Notes under the pieces: model-generated
What the model was told of the DNA's origin: nothing
What the model saw: only the letters and a program-made list of their open reading frames with translations
The model's database searches: none
Made by a program: the position numbers and the translations under genes
Origin: an uncultured Coriobacteriaceae bacterium
GTDB taxonomy: Bacteria; Actinomycetota; Coriobacteriia; Coriobacteriales; Atopobiaceae
Reading direction: 5' to 3'
Assembly: GCA_948439405.1 (NCBI GenBank)
Contig: CAOJNB010000004.1
Coordinates: forward strand, 26,250 to 90,249
Length of the DNA stretch: 64,000 nucleotides
Part shown: positions 38,542 to 47,653 of the stretch, in pieces
Layout of the letters: each line of letters starts with the position of its first letter
How positions within the stretch are numbered: the stretch's first letter is position 1

Positions 38542-39102
38542 ATGGGACTCGTCTTCGAGCCGGTGGGGACGGACGCGAAGGTGGCGGAGCTCGCGTGCGC
38601 GGCCGACAGGATCTGGCACGACTACTGGCCGGCGCTGATCGGCGAGGAGCAGACCGACTACATGGTCGAGATGATGCTCTCGCCGGAGGCGATACGGCGC
38701 GAGACGGCGCGCGAGGGCTACCGCTACTGGCTCGTGCGCGACGCCGGCAGGCTCGCCGGCTTCCTCGGCGTGCGCGCCGAGCGGCTCGCGCCCGGCGAGC
38801 GCGGGCTCTCGGCGGCCGTCGACGCGCGCTGGAGGAGCCGCCTGTTCGTCTCGAAGGTCTACCTCGACGCCTGGGCGCGGGGGCGCCACCTCGGCTCGCG
38901 CATGCTCGACTTCTGCGAGGCCCTCTGCCTGGAGGAGGGGCTCGAGGCGATGTACCTGCAGGTCATGCGTGACAACGAGCTCGGCGTCCGCTGCTACGCC
39001 GGCCGCGGCTTCGAGGTCGTCGAGGACCTCGACACCGACATCGGCGGGGGCCACGTGATGCGCGACCACATCATGGCGAAGGAGGTCGCGCGCCTGCGCT
39101 AG
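38542..39102 (+). CDS. GNAT-family N-acetyltransferase
   Basis: Encodes 186 residues. YWLVRDAGRLAGFLGV near residue 62 and LFVSKVYLDAWARGRHLGSR near 98 form the central strand and the acetyl-CoA pyrophosphate loop. YLQVMRDNELGVRCYAGRGF near 131 is motif B. The acceptor amine cannot be predicted. The ATG follows GGGGAGGGG. The stop shares CTAG with the convergent membrane-protein gene. Confidence 0.88.
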   Translation: MGLVFEPVGTDAKVAELACAADRIWHDYWPALIGEEQTDYMVEMMLSPEAIRRETAREGYRYWLVRDAGRLAGFLGVRAERLAPGERGLSAAVDARWRSRLFVSKVYLDAWARGRHLGSRMLDFCEALCLEEGLEAMYLQVMRDNELGVRCYAGRGFEVVEDLDTDIGGGHVMRDHIMAKEVARLR

Positions 39103-39638
39103 CCCTCCGAGTTCAGCGCGGCGACGATCTCGGTGACCCCGTCGGCGACCAGGCACGCGCCCGCCACCATCGTCGCCCACTGGGCGAGGGCGAACGGCGC
39201 GGCCAGCACGAGCGCCCCCATCAGGCAGGTGACGGCGCCGATCGCGGCGGCGGGCCTCCAGAAGGGGTGGTCCATGCGGCGCAGCGCGGCCGCCTCGGCG
39301 CAGTCGGCGACGCCCGTGAGCAGCACGACCGCCCCGAGCAGCGCGACGACGTAGGTCACGAAGAGCGCGGGGCGCAAGGCGATCAGGAGCCCGAGCGCGG
39401 CGACGACGCAGCCCAGGACGACGCGCGGCGCGAGCGAGCCCTCCTCGCGGCGGCGCAGCAGCGCCTCGACGAGCACGCAGGCTCCCACGAGCACGAGCGC
39501 CCAGCCGAGCAGCGCCGTGACGAGCCCGAGCGTGCGGTCCGGGTTGGCGAACACGGCCGCCCCGAGGGCGACGAGCGCGATGCCGGTGACCGCGATGGTG
39601 ATTCTGCCGCGCACCGGCGGCCTGTGACCCTCTGCCAT
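39099..39638 (-). CDS. HdeD-like (DUF308) membrane protein
   Basis: Encodes 179 residues with six hydrophobic segments arranged as three hairpins. GRITIAVTGIALVALGAAVF, GLVTALLGWALVLVGA and repeated Gly-Ala-small patterns match the HdeD/DUF308 repeat. HdeD is an acid-stress membrane protein in E. coli, but for most homologues the role is unknown. The ATG at 39638 is chosen because it starts the conserved segment. It lies 26 bases after the HD-domain gene. Confidence 0.75.
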   Translation of the reverse strand: MAEGHRPPVRGRITIAVTGIALVALGAAVFANPDRTLGLVTALLGWALVLVGACVLVEALLRRREEGSLAPRVVLGCVVAALGLLIALRPALFVTYVVALLGAVVLLTGVADCAEAAALRRMDHPFWRPAAAIGAVTCLMGALVLAAPFALAQWATMVAGACLVADGVTEIVAALNSEG

Positions 39639-39664
39639 GTGACCCACGCTCCTCTCCCCGGCGC

Positions 39665-40225
39665 CTAGGCGACCGCGTCGCTCGCGCGCATCGCCTCGAG
39701 CGTGCGCGCGAACAGCTCGTCGAGCTCCCAGCCGAGCATCTCGGCCCCGCGCCTGATCACCTCGCGCGAGCAGCCCTCGGCGAAGCGCTTGTCCTTGAAC
39801 TTCTTCCTGACGGACTTGACCGGCATGTCGTCCACGCTCCCGGAGGGGCGCATGAGCGCCGCCGCCCCGATCAGCCCGGTGAGCTCGTCGACGGCGTAGA
39901 GCACGAGCTCGCGCTCGGACTCCGGCCTGACGTCGCAGGCCGTCTCGCCCCAGCCGTGGCTCGCGCACGAGCGGACGACGTCCTCGGGCACGCCCGCCTC
40001 GCGCATGAGCTGCTGGCCGCGGACGCAGTGCTCCTCGGGGAAGCGCTCGAAGTCGAGGTCGTGCAGGATGCCGACTACCTCCCACTCGTCCGCCTCGTCG
40101 GCATGGCCGAGCTCGGCGGCGAACCAGCGCATGACGTCACCCACCACGCGCGCGTGGTGAAGGTGGAACTCCCCCTCGTTGTAGGTCGTGAGAAGCTCCC
40201 ACGCCTGCTCGCCAGTGTACGCCAT
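39665..40225 (-). CDS. HD-domain hydrolase
   Basis: Encodes 186 residues. HLHHARVVGDVMRWFA near residue 20 holds the first His, VVGILHDLDFERFPEEH near 49 the HD and following His, and AVDELTGLIGAAALMRPSG near 112 the last Asp. This arrangement is found in small cytosolic HDIG-like proteins often described as hydrolases or predicted nucleotidases. The natural substrate is unknown. It is 23 bases after the short-chain dehydrogenase gene, in the same direction. Confidence 0.85.
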   Translation of the reverse strand: MAYTGEQAWELLTTYNEGEFHLHHARVVGDVMRWFAAELGHADEADEWEVVGILHDLDFERFPEEHCVRGQQLMREAGVPEDVVRSCASHGWGETACDVRPESERELVLYAVDELTGLIGAAALMRPSGSVDDMPVKSVRKKFKDKRFAEGCSREVIRRGAEMLGWELDELFARTLEAMRASDAVA

Positions 40226-40248
40226 CGCCGCCGCCTCCCTCGAGTCCG

Positions 40249-41013
40249 CTAGATCATCGTACCCCCGGAGACGTCGACGGTGGCGCCGATGATCTGGCTC
40301 GACATGGGCGAGCAGAGGAAGGCGACGATGCGCCCGATCTCGATCGGGGTGGCGAAGCGGTGGGTGGGGAGCAGCTCGAGCTTCGAGTTGTAGTCCGGGT
40401 CGCCGGGGTGGTAGTGGTTGTCCGCGATCACGTAGCCGGGGACCACGGAGTTGCAGATGATGCCGTACTCGGTCGTCTCCTTCGCGATGGCGCGGGTGAG
40501 CGACGCGATCGCGCCCTTCGCCGCGACGTAGTGGCTCTTGTCGCGCCCGTTCTGGAAGAAGGCGGCCTTCGCGGAGAAGTTCACGATGTGGCCGGGGCGT
40601 CCGTCGGCCTTGCAGTCGCGCACGAAGCGGTTCGACATGGTGAAGACGTGGTTGAGCGCCCCGTTGATGCCGCGATCCCACTCCTCGTAGGTCATCTCGT
40701 CGAAGGGGCGCGGCGGGTTGCAGCCGCCGCTCGCGTTGTTGACAAGGATGTCGACGGGGCCCATCTGCCCCCTGATCTCGTCGAACAGGGGGTCGACGTC
40801 CTCGTGGACGGAGACGTCGCACATGAACGGGCGCACCTCGGAGCCGGTGCGCTCCGCGATGGCGGCGCAGGCGGCCTCGGAGCCCTCGCGGTCGGAGCGG
40901 TAGACGACGGCCACGCGGCAGCCCTCGTCCGCGAGCGCCTCGGTGACGCCGGCGCCGATTCCCTTGGCGCCGCCGGTGACGACGGCGACCTTGTCCCTGA
41001 TGAGCAGGTCCAT
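40249..41013 (-). CDS. Short-chain dehydrogenase/reductase
   Basis: Encodes 254 residues. VVTGGAKGIGAGV near residue 11 binds NAD(P), CDVSVHED and LVNNASGGCN near 87 continue the Rossmann pattern, NFSAKAAF supplies the catalytic Ser and YVAAKGAI the Tyr and Lys. IIGATVDVSGGTMI closes the subunit as in FabG-type enzymes. It acts on an alcohol or ketone that is not evident; the context (HD hydrolase, HdeD) gives no hint. Confidence 0.92.
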   Translation of the reverse strand: MDLLIRDKVAVVTGGAKGIGAGVTEALADEGCRVAVVYRSDREGSEAACAAIAERTGSEVRPFMCDVSVHEDVDPLFDEIRGQMGPVDILVNNASGGCNPPRPFDEMTYEEWDRGINGALNHVFTMSNRFVRDCKADGRPGHIVNFSAKAAFFQNGRDKSHYVAAKGAIASLTRAIAKETTEYGIICNSVVPGYVIADNHYHPGDPDYNSKLELLPTHRFATPIEIGRIVAFLCSPMSSQIIGATVDVSGGTMI

Positions 41014-41139
41014 GAGCCCTCCCTCCGTCCGCCCCGCGGGGCGGTCGTGGCACAATTGGTCGACACCGACAAGCATAGGTCCCGCCGCCGCGCGCGGTCG
41101 CGTCGCGTCGCGCAGCGGTCGCCGGCGGGAGGGAGGGGC

Positions 41140-42864
41140 ATGCGCGACCTGCTGGGATACCTGAGGGGCTACGGGCGCGAGTGCGTGCTCGCCCCCCTGT
41201 TCAAGTTCCTCGAGGCGGCCTTCCAGCTCGCCACCCCGCTCGTGGTCGCGAAGATCGTGGACCGCGGCGTCGCCGACGGGGACGGCGGGCTCGTCGTCGG
41301 GTGCGGCCTGGGGCTGCTCGCGCTGGCCGTCGTCGGCCTCGCCTGCGCCCTGTGCGCCCAGTACTTCTCCGCCCGCCTCGCCGCCGGCTTCGGGACGCGG
41401 CTGCGCGACGACCTGTTCGCCCACGTCCTCTCGCTTCCCCAGGAGCAGCTCGACGGCTTCGGCGACGCGACGCTCGTCACGCGCCTCACCAACGACACCC
41501 TGCTCATCCAGAACGGCGTGAACATGTTCTTCCGCCTGATCCTGCGCTCGCCGTTCGTCGTGCTCGGGTGCACGGCGATGGCCTACGTCATCGACGGGAC
41601 GCAGGGGGCCGTCTTCACCGTCTCGGTCGGGGCGCTCTTCGCGATCGTGGTCGCGCTCGTCCGCATCCCGGTTCGCGGCTACGTGGCGGTCCAGGGGCTG
41701 CTCGACCGGGTCCAGTCCCGCACGCAGGAGAACCTCGCGGGCGTGAGGACCATCCGCGCGTTCCGCCGCGAGGCCGCCGAGGAGGGGGCCTTCGACGCCG
41801 ACGCGGGGGAGCTGAGGTCCCGCCAGGTCTCGGTCGGGCGCGTCACGGCGCTCATGAACCCGCTCACCTACGTCGGCATCAACCTCTGCCTCGTCGCGGT
41901 GATCGCGACCGGCGCCGTCCAGGTGGACGCGGGCGCGCTCACGCTCGGCGCCGTCGTGGCGCTCACGAACTACGTCGCGCAGATCCTCGTCGAGCTCATC
42001 AAGTTCGTCGACTTCGTCGTGCTGATCTCCCGCTCGCTCGCGGCGGCCAGGCGCGTGAGCGCCGTGCTCGCGGTGCGCGGGTCGATGGGGGAGGGCGAGC
42101 TCGACGCCTGCGCCTGCGAACCCTCGCTCGCGATGCGTGGCGTCTCCTTCACCTACCCGGGCGCGGCCGCGCCCGCCCTCGAGTACGTCGACTTCTCCGT
42201 CCCCGCCGGCGGGGTGCTCGGCGTCGTGGGGGGCACGGGGTCGGGCAAGTCGACGCTCGCCGCGCTCGTGACGCGCACCTACGACGCCGGGGAGGGCGTC
42301 GTCGAGCTCGGCGGGCGCGACGTGCGCGCCTACGGGCTCGCCTCGCTGCGCCGCGCGGTCGGCGTCGTCGAGCAGTGGGCGCCCCTGTTCACCGGAACGA
42401 TCGGCGAGAACCTGCGCTGGGGCGACCCGGACGCCGACGACGGGGAGCTGCTCGCGGCCGTGCGCACCGCCCAGGCCGACGACGTGCTCGCCTCCCGTCC
42501 CGAGGGCCTCGACGCCGAGGTGGGGGAGGGCGGCAGGAACTTCTCCGGCGGCCAGCGCCAGCGCCTCACGATAGCCCGCACGCTCGCGCGCCGCCCACGC
42601 GTCCTCGTCCTCGACGACTCCACCTCCGCGCTCGACTACGCGACCGAGGCCCGCCTGCGGGCAGCGCTCGCCCGCGACCTTCCCGGGACGACGAAGGTCG
42701 TCGTCTCCCAGCGCGTCTCGGCCGTGCGCCACGCCGACGCGATCGTGGTGCTCGAGGACGGACGCCAGGTGGGCTGCGGGACGCACGGGGAGCTGCTCGA
42801 GACCTGCCCGGTGTACCGCCAGATCTGCCTCTCCCAGCTCTCCGCCGAGGACGTGGGCGCATGA
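41140..42864 (+). CDS. ABC exporter half-transporter, subunit 1 (degenerate catalytic Glu)
   Basis: Encodes 574 residues with six membrane helices followed by an ATPase. Walker A (GGTGSGKST) lies near residue 364 and the signature FSGGQRQR near 468. Walker B reads VLVLDDSTSALD near 487, with Asp in place of the catalytic Glu. It pairs with the next gene, whose stop-start overlap (ATGA) couples translation. Such heterodimers export drugs, lipids or peptides and keep one hydrolytic site. The ATG at 41140 follows GGAGGG. The gene ends in TGA. Confidence 0.92.
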   Translation: MRDLLGYLRGYGRECVLAPLFKFLEAAFQLATPLVVAKIVDRGVADGDGGLVVGCGLGLLALAVVGLACALCAQYFSARLAAGFGTRLRDDLFAHVLSLPQEQLDGFGDATLVTRLTNDTLLIQNGVNMFFRLILRSPFVVLGCTAMAYVIDGTQGAVFTVSVGALFAIVVALVRIPVRGYVAVQGLLDRVQSRTQENLAGVRTIRAFRREAAEEGAFDADAGELRSRQVSVGRVTALMNPLTYVGINLCLVAVIATGAVQVDAGALTLGAVVALTNYVAQILVELIKFVDFVVLISRSLAAARRVSAVLAVRGSMGEGELDACACEPSLAMRGVSFTYPGAAAPALEYVDFSVPAGGVLGVVGGTGSGKSTLAALVTRTYDAGEGVVELGGRDVRAYGLASLRRAVGVVEQWAPLFTGTIGENLRWGDPDADDGELLAAVRTAQADDVLASRPEGLDAEVGEGGRNFSGGQRQRLTIARTLARRPRVLVLDDSTSALDYATEARLRAALARDLPGTTKVVVSQRVSAVRHADAIVVLEDGRQVGCGTHGELLETCPVYRQICLSQLSAEDVGA

Positions 42865-44612
42865 GCGCGAGGAGGGGGTCGGTCGCCAGGACGCTCGCCC
42901 TCATGGGGGCGCATCCCGGCCTCGTCGCCGCGTGCGCCGTCCTGTCCGTGGTCGTCGTCGCCTCGACGCTCGTACTCCCCGTGCTCTCGGGCGCCGCGCT
43001 CGACGGCATCGTCGGCGCGGGGGCCGTCGACTTCGCCCGCGTGGAGCGCATGCTCGCCCTCATGGGCGTCGCCATCTGCGTGACGGCACTCTCGCAGTGG
43101 GCGCTCACCGACGTCTCGAACCGGCTCGTCTACGGCCTCATGTACGAGCTGCGCGCCCGCGCCTTCGGCAAGCTCTCGCGCCTGCCGCTCTCGTACCTGG
43201 ACTCCCATCCCTCGGGCGACGTCGCCTCGAGGATCGTCACCGACGTCGAGCAGCTCTCGATGGGGCTGCTCCTGGGGCTGCAGCAGCTTCTGACCGGCGT
43301 CCTGACGATCGTCGTCACGCTCGCCTTCATGTTCGGGCTCGACCCGCTCACGACGGGCGTGGTGGTGTGCGTCACGCCGCTCTCGGCCCTCGTGACGTCG
43401 TTCATCGTCCGCAGGAGCCGAGCCTACTTCACCGAGCAGAACGAGCGGCGCGGCGCCATGGCGGCCATCGCCGACGAGATGGTGCGCGGCGCCTCGACCG
43501 TGCGCGCCTTCGGCATGGCCGACGAGGTGTGCCGCCGCTTCGACGAGGCGGACGCCTCCCTCGGCGACGCGATGCGGCGCGCGGTGTTCGTCTCCTCGAC
43601 GGCCAACCCCTCGACGCGCTTCGTCAACTCGCTCGTCTACGCCGGGGTGTGCGTGTTCGGCGCCCTCGCCGCGATCGGGGGGAGCGTCACGGTCGGCGGG
43701 CTCTCTGCGTTCCTGTCCTACGCGAACCAGTATTCGAAGCCCTTCAACGACATCTCCTCCGTGCTCAGCGAGTTGCAGAACTCCTTCTCCTGCGCCGAGC
43801 GGATCTTCGAGCTCCTCGATGAACCTGAGGTTGAGCTTGAGCGTGAGGGTTGCTTGAGGCTTGAAGAGGTGCGCGGACGGGTCGTCCTCGAGGACGTCCG
43901 CTTCTCCTATCAGCGGGGACGCGAGGTCCTCCACGGGGTCTCGCTCGCCGCGGAGCCCGGCCAGACGGTCGCCATCGTCGGCCCCACCGGCTGCGGGAAG
44001 ACGACCCTCATCAACCTGCTCATGCGCTTCTACGAGGTCGACTCCGGCCGCATCCTCGTCGACGGCGTCGACGTGCGCGCGGTCAGCCGCGAGAGCCTCC
44101 GCTCCCAGTGGGGGATGGTGCTCCAGGAGCCCTGGGTCGCCGCGGGGACGATCCGCGACAACATCGCGATGGGCAGGCCCGAGGCCTCCGACGAGGAGGT
44201 CGCCGCGGCCGCCCGCCGCGCCCTGGCGGACCCGTTCATCCGACGCCTCCCGAAGGGCTACGGCACCGTCCTCGAGCCCGGCGGCCGCGAGCTGTCCGTG
44301 GGCCAGCGCCAGCTGCTCTGCATCGCCCGCCTCATGCTCGCCCTGCCCCCGATGCTGATCCTCGACGAGGCGACGTCCTCGATCGACACGCGCACGGAGC
44401 AGCGCGTCCACGAGGCCATGCTGCGACTGATGGAGGGACGCACGAGCTTCGTGGTGGCCCACCGCCTCTCGACGATCCGCTCGGCCGACCTGATCTGCGT
44501 GATGCGCGACGGCCGCGTCGCCGAGCGCGGGACCCACGAGGAGCTTCTCGCTGCCGACGGCTTCTACGCGGAGCTCTACCGGGCGCAGTTCGCCGGTGTC
44601 GACGAAGGCTAG
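42861..44612 (+). CDS. ABC exporter half-transporter, subunit 2
   Basis: Encodes 583 residues with the same layout as its partner. Walker A is GPTGCGKTT near residue 374. The signature is LSVGQRQ near 477, with Val for the second Gly. Walker B is LILDEATSSID near 498 with a normal Glu, and the His switch is VAHRLST. Together with subunit 1 this is the classic degenerate/consensus pair. Codons 320-337 (43818-43871), in the linker between the membrane and ATPase domains, use T- and A-ending codons unlike the rest of the gene. Confidence 0.92.
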   Translation: MSARRGSVARTLALMGAHPGLVAACAVLSVVVVASTLVLPVLSGAALDGIVGAGAVDFARVERMLALMGVAICVTALSQWALTDVSNRLVYGLMYELRARAFGKLSRLPLSYLDSHPSGDVASRIVTDVEQLSMGLLLGLQQLLTGVLTIVVTLAFMFGLDPLTTGVVVCVTPLSALVTSFIVRRSRAYFTEQNERRGAMAAIADEMVRGASTVRAFGMADEVCRRFDEADASLGDAMRRAVFVSSTANPSTRFVNSLVYAGVCVFGALAAIGGSVTVGGLSAFLSYANQYSKPFNDISSVLSELQNSFSCAERIFELLDEPEVELEREGCLRLEEVRGRVVLEDVRFSYQRGREVLHGVSLAAEPGQTVAIVGPTGCGKTTLINLLMRFYEVDSGRILVDGVDVRAVSRESLRSQWGMVLQEPWVAAGTIRDNIAMGRPEASDEEVAAAARRALADPFIRRLPKGYGTVLEPGGRELSVGQRQLLCIARLMLALPPMLILDEATSSIDTRTEQRVHEAMLRLMEGRTSFVVAHRLSTIRSADLICVMRDGRVAERGTHEELLAADGFYAELYRAQFAGVDEG

Positions 44613-44630
44613 CGGCCCTCCGCGTTGGAC

Positions 44631-44636
44631 TATCAT
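44631..44636 (+). promoter_or_regulatory. Probable -10 box (TATCAT) of the NlpC/P60 gene
   Basis: TATCAT lies 18 bases past the ABC stop and 71 bases before the ATG at 44708. TTGGAC touches it directly, too close to act as a -35. Confidence 0.45.
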
Positions 44637-44707
44637 TGACCGGTCGCTTACTGATTCGAACGGCGTCCGGTCCCGCATGCCGACGTCGCGCACAGAGGAG
44701 CACGCGA

Positions 44708-47566
44708 ATGGAGCCAGCCCCGTCACCCCCGTGTCATAGCCTCGATGGAGGCTGCCTGCACGTCGGCCGCCTCACCGGGGCGCTTTCACTGCTCTGCGCG
44801 CTTGCCCTCGCCGCGCTCCTGGCGTGGCCCTCCCAGGCTCTCGCCGCCATCTGCGGACCCTTCGAGGTCACGGGCGGCGTCCAGGGGCAGGACTACGCCT
44901 ACGTCCCCGAGACGGGCTCGCTCACCGTCCTCACGGGCACACCGCTCACGATCGGGATGGCGGCCGGCTGCGAGGGGTCGGCGTCGGGCACGATCACCGT
45001 CGCCTCCGGGGTCTCCGCGACGCTCACGCTCAAGGGCGTGACCTCGGCGACCGGCGCGGGCTCCGCGGCCGTGTCCTTCCCGGGCGACGCCACGTGCTCG
45101 ATCACGGTCCTCGACGCCGACCCGCTCCCGGAACCCGAGGTCCCCGACCCGGCGACCCCCGATCCCGCCGAGGGCGCGGGGAGCGGCGGGCAGAACCCGC
45201 CCGCCTCCCCGGAACAGGGTCCTGAGCAGGAGCCCGATCCCGGATCCGTCCCGAACGGCGACAAGTCGGAGCCCTCCGGGAGCGAGACGTCCGGGACCGT
45301 CCCAGACCCCTCCGTCCCGTCCGGGACGTCTTCCGCGACCTCGTCCGCCAATGGCCCCGAGACCTCCGGGACGGCGGGCCACGCCTACTCCTGGCAGGTG
45401 ACGAGCGCCTACGGGCAGGGGCTGCAGCGCTACCTCCTCGTCGACGGCGTGCGGGCCTCCCAGGGCCTCTACGACCTGGGTAACGGCCTGTGGACCTACG
45501 TCCGCCCCGAGGGCTACGTGGTGCGCGGCCGCTGGACGGACCCGACGACGGGCTACGTCTACCTCGCGGACAACGACGGCAGGCTCGCGTCCCCGGGCTG
45601 GGTGGTTTCTTCGGCCTACGGCCAGGGGCTCCAGCGCTACTGGGTTGACGAGGTCGCCCACGCCTGCGTGCCGGGCCGCTCGGGCGGCGGCTGGGACCAC
45701 CTCACCACGGCCGCGGGCTACGTCCTGCGCGGCGCGGGGTCCTACGCCGGCGGGAAGTACTACGCGAACAACGAGGGCCTGCTCACCGCGAGCGGCTGGC
45801 TCGTCACGAGCGCCTTCGGCCAGGGCCTCCAGCGCTACTGGTTCGCCGACGGGACGATGGCCGCGGCGGGCCTCTACGAGACGGGCGACGACGCGTGGTC
45901 CTACGTCCGTCCGGAGGGCTTCGTGGTCCGCGGCAGGTGGGTGAGCCCGACGACGGGCTACGTCTACCTTGCGGACAACGACGGCGTCCTCGCCCCGGTC
46001 GGCTGGGTGGTCTCCTCGGCCTACGGGCAGGGGCTCCAGCGCTACTGGGTCGACGCCGACGCCCATGCCTGCGTCCCCGGCGCTTCCTCGGACGGCTGGG
46101 ACCACCTCACCACGGCCGCGGGCTACGTCCTGCGCGGGGGCACGACCTATGCGGGCAGGAAGTACTACGCGAACAACGACGGCGTGCTCGCCATGGACGG
46201 CTGGGTCATCACGAGCGCCTTCGGGCAGGGCCTGCAGCGCTACTGGTTCGTCGACGGCACGATGGCGGCCGCCGGCTTCTACGACACGGGCGGCGGGACG
46301 CGCACCCTCGTGACCGCGAACGGCTACGTCCTGCGCGGCGGCACGACCTATGCCGGCAGGAGGTACTACGCGGACAACGACGGCCGCCTCGCCGAGTGCG
46401 GCTGGCTCATCACCTCCGCCTTCGGGCAGGGGCTCCAGCGCTACTGGCTCGAGGACTTCTCCGTGGCAGACGCCGGCCTCTACGAGACGGGCACTGACGT
46501 GTGGTCCTACGTCCGTCCGGAGGGCTACGTGGTCCGCGGCAGGTGGAAGGCGCCGAACGGCTGGACCTACCTCGCCGACAACGACGGCAGGCTGGCCGGC
46601 CCGGGCTGGGTGGTCTCCTCGGCCTACGGCCAGGCGCTGCAGCGCTACTGGGTCTCCGAGCTCGGCCCCGACGGCGCCCTCGCGCACGCATGCATCCCGG
46701 GCCTGAACCAGACGGGCGACTCCTCGTGGTGCTACACGACCGCGGCCGGCTACGTGCTCCGCGGCACCTACGACACCGGTCACGCGCTCGTCTACCTCGC
46801 CGACAACGACGGCGCGCTGCCCTCCACGACGGGCTGGCTCGTCACGGCGAAGTACGCCGGCAGCCTGCAGCGCTACTACATCGACGAGACCTCCCACGCG
46901 GCCCGCACCGCCTACTTCGTCGTCGACGGCGTGAGCTACTGGGGCGTCGCGGGCAAGGGCTACGTCGTGCGCAACGGCTGCTTCGAGAGCGGCGGGCGCT
47001 GGTACCACGCCGACAACGACGGCAAGGGGACGTACCTGCCGACGGGCAAGTGGGGCTACCAGAACCCCGCCGGCTACTACCAGGTCTCCGCCTACGACGT
47101 GAAGGTCCCGCAGGGCCACGGCATCTTCTCCTACGCGACGGACTCCCGCATCTCGCCGGACGCCACGCGCGAGCAGTGCGTCGAGGCCTTCATCGCCCGC
47201 GCCTACGACTACCTGGGCACGAAGTACGTGTGGGACTACGCCTGCGCGCCGGGCGTCGGCGTGGACTGCGCCGGCCTCGTGCTGCAGTGCCTCTACGCCG
47301 TCGGCATCGACCTCGGCGAGCTCAACCCCTACAACCACTACTACACGCCCGGCCACGACCAGTATGCGAACTGGATGCGCGAGCTGCCGGGCTTCCTCCA
47401 CGTGAGCTTCGCGGACCGTCGTCGCGGCGATCTCGTGTTCTGGGAGGGACACGTCGCCATCTACCTCGGCAACGACCAGATCATCGAGGCCAACGTGCCG
47501 GGCGTCGGCATCGCGAGCGTGTACCGCTACGGGACCCCCATCGCCGTCGCCCGCCCGTTCCAGTAG
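44708..47566 (+). CDS. Secreted NlpC/P60 endopeptidase with eight GLQRYW/YLADNDG repeats
   Basis: Encodes 952 residues starting after AGAGGAG. Residues 1-46 are a long signal peptide cleaved near QALA. A beta-rich domain (~47-140) and a Pro/Ser/Gly/Glu linker (~140-225) follow. Eight repeats of about 66-69 residues (AYGQGLQRYW, then GYVLRG, then YLADNDG, then GWVVS) fill ~228-775, like wall- or glucan-binding repeats. The C-terminal NlpC/P60 domain has catalytic Cys854 in VDCAGLVLQ and His915 in EGHVAIYLG. It probably cuts stem peptides of peptidoglycan at the cell surface. The GH25 protein at 62069 bears the same repeats. Confidence 0.92.
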   Translation: MEPAPSPPCHSLDGGCLHVGRLTGALSLLCALALAALLAWPSQALAAICGPFEVTGGVQGQDYAYVPETGSLTVLTGTPLTIGMAAGCEGSASGTITVASGVSATLTLKGVTSATGAGSAAVSFPGDATCSITVLDADPLPEPEVPDPATPDPAEGAGSGGQNPPASPEQGPEQEPDPGSVPNGDKSEPSGSETSGTVPDPSVPSGTSSATSSANGPETSGTAGHAYSWQVTSAYGQGLQRYLLVDGVRASQGLYDLGNGLWTYVRPEGYVVRGRWTDPTTGYVYLADNDGRLASPGWVVSSAYGQGLQRYWVDEVAHACVPGRSGGGWDHLTTAAGYVLRGAGSYAGGKYYANNEGLLTASGWLVTSAFGQGLQRYWFADGTMAAAGLYETGDDAWSYVRPEGFVVRGRWVSPTTGYVYLADNDGVLAPVGWVVSSAYGQGLQRYWVDADAHACVPGASSDGWDHLTTAAGYVLRGGTTYAGRKYYANNDGVLAMDGWVITSAFGQGLQRYWFVDGTMAAAGFYDTGGGTRTLVTANGYVLRGGTTYAGRRYYADNDGRLAECGWLITSAFGQGLQRYWLEDFSVADAGLYETGTDVWSYVRPEGYVVRGRWKAPNGWTYLADNDGRLAGPGWVVSSAYGQALQRYWVSELGPDGALAHACIPGLNQTGDSSWCYTTAAGYVLRGTYDTGHALVYLADNDGALPSTTGWLVTAKYAGSLQRYYIDETSHAARTAYFVVDGVSYWGVAGKGYVVRNGCFESGGRWYHADNDGKGTYLPTGKWGYQNPAGYYQVSAYDVKVPQGHGIFSYATDSRISPDATREQCVEAFIARAYDYLGTKYVWDYACAPGVGVDCAGLVLQCLYAVGIDLGELNPYNHYYTPGHDQYANWMRELPGFLHVSFADRRRGDLVFWEGHVAIYLGNDQIIEANVPGVGIASVYRYGTPIAVARPFQ
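45401..47030 (+). repeat. Eight in-frame tandem repeats within the NlpC/P60 gene
   Basis: The GxGLQRY codons recur at about 45407, 45614, 45812, 46019, 46217, 46418, 46622 and 46847. Spacing alternates near 207 and 198 bases early on, so the true unit is a two-copy 405-base block that has itself been duplicated. Later copies drift to 201-225. Confidence 0.85.
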
Positions 47567-47591
47567 GGGGAGGCGCCGGAGCGCGCGAACG

Positions 47592-47627
47592 AGGGAGGGG
47601 CGGCCGCGCGGCCGCCCCTCTCCCTTT
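47592..47627. terminator. GC hairpin with T-tract after the NlpC/P60 gene
   Basis: AGGGGCGGCCGC (47596-47607) pairs with GCGGCCGCCCCT (47608-47619). Outer GGG/CCC pairs extend the stem with one bulge, and CCCTTTG follows. It lies between the convergent NlpC/P60 and rhaA genes. Confidence 0.75.
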
Positions 47628-47653
47628 GTCGCCGGCGTCCTGCCGCGCTTGTC

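Noticed and set aside
45401..47030. Regularly spaced repeats considered as a CRISPR array
   Set aside because: The repeats are ~200 bases, in frame and protein-coding, with no short palindromic repeats or cas genes.
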